DNA from: JAAZGD01 sp964383845
GTDB lineage: Bacteria > Bacillota > Clostridia > Peptostreptococcales > Anaerovoracaceae
Direction: 5' to 3'
Length of the DNA stretch: 64,000 nt
Assembly (NCBI GenBank): GCA_964383845.1
Contig: CAYLIF010000001.1
Coordinates: 62,001 to 126,000, forward strand
The notes below the pieces were generated by a model. The model was given only the letters and a program-made list of their open reading frames with translations. It was not told the origin of the DNA and did not search any database. Shown here one piece after another: positions 63,926 through 64,000 of the stretch. Positions within the stretch are counted from its first letter, which is position 1, and each line of letters begins with the position of its first letter. A program made the position numbers and the translations under genes.

Positions 63926-64000
63926 CCATCAACCCTCCTACTTAACTTAATTACACTACTATAATAACATATTATATACGATTATGCTATAATGAGATAA

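Overview
The window is an AT-rich, gene-dense bacterial chromosome segment. It is best explained as a strictly anaerobic Firmicute of class Clostridia, in the neighbourhood of Alkaliphilus, Natronincola or Peptostreptococcaceae. This is inferred from gene content: FtsZ, PheST-ZapA-MutS2 order, PadR and ThiXYZ-type genes with a TPP riboswitch, [FeFe]-hydrogenase maturases HydE/F/G, pyruvate phosphate dikinase, a SigD-like promoter, AGGAGG ribosome-binding sites, and a full selenocysteine system. No phage, insertion sequence or CRISPR array was seen.

Layout. 1-15 kb is core housekeeping: a partial TrkA-type potassium regulator (minus strand), ftsZ, then an SpoU-type rRNA methyltransferase, pheS, pheT, zapA, mutS2 and argS, followed by a tightly coupled trio of two radical-SAM proteins and a TPR protein. 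Three tRNAs (Asn, Leu, fMet) follow with their own promoter and terminator. 15-20 kb holds an autoregulated-looking PadR/DUF2812 pair, an FHA-FtsW fusion with a small class B penicillin-binding protein, and an EamA exporter. 20-25 kb holds a secreted beta-propeller-like protein and a TPP-riboswitch-controlled ABC importer for a thiamine pyrimidine precursor. 25-34 kb holds a chemoreceptor with a SigD-like promoter, a flavodoxin-type reductase, a large MacB-like ABC protein and a formate/nitrite channel. 32-38.5 kb is an accessory module: an AraC-type regulator divergent from two saccharopine-dehydrogenase-like paralogues that flank an APC permease.

39-43 kb is the hydEFG cluster. hydE has a leader ending in a perfect intrinsic terminator, and hydG has a separate foldable leader. 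43-50 kb holds a PAS-GGDEF-HD-GYP protein, an ArsR regulator, a CoA-disulfide-reductase-like flavoprotein, tRNA-Pro, an HD-domain protein and a nitronate-monooxygenase-like enzyme. At about 50.38 kb two divergent genes abut head to head with no promoter space. The SLH-domain protein there has lost its signal peptide, which suggests a rearrangement breakpoint. 53-58 kb holds MscS, an FlK-like thioesterase, PPDK and a YczE-like membrane protein.

58.4-63.3 kb is a complete selenocysteine island: tRNA-Sec, selD, selA, selB and a HesB/IscA-like gene. Both selD and the HesB-like gene contain an in-frame TGA exactly at the family's catalytic or ligand cysteine, so both are read here as selenoproteins. 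The machinery, one of its own Sec-dependent enzymes and a Sec-containing iron-sulfur-type scaffold therefore sit together. The window closes with a convergent RNA 2',3'-cyclic phosphodiesterase gene.
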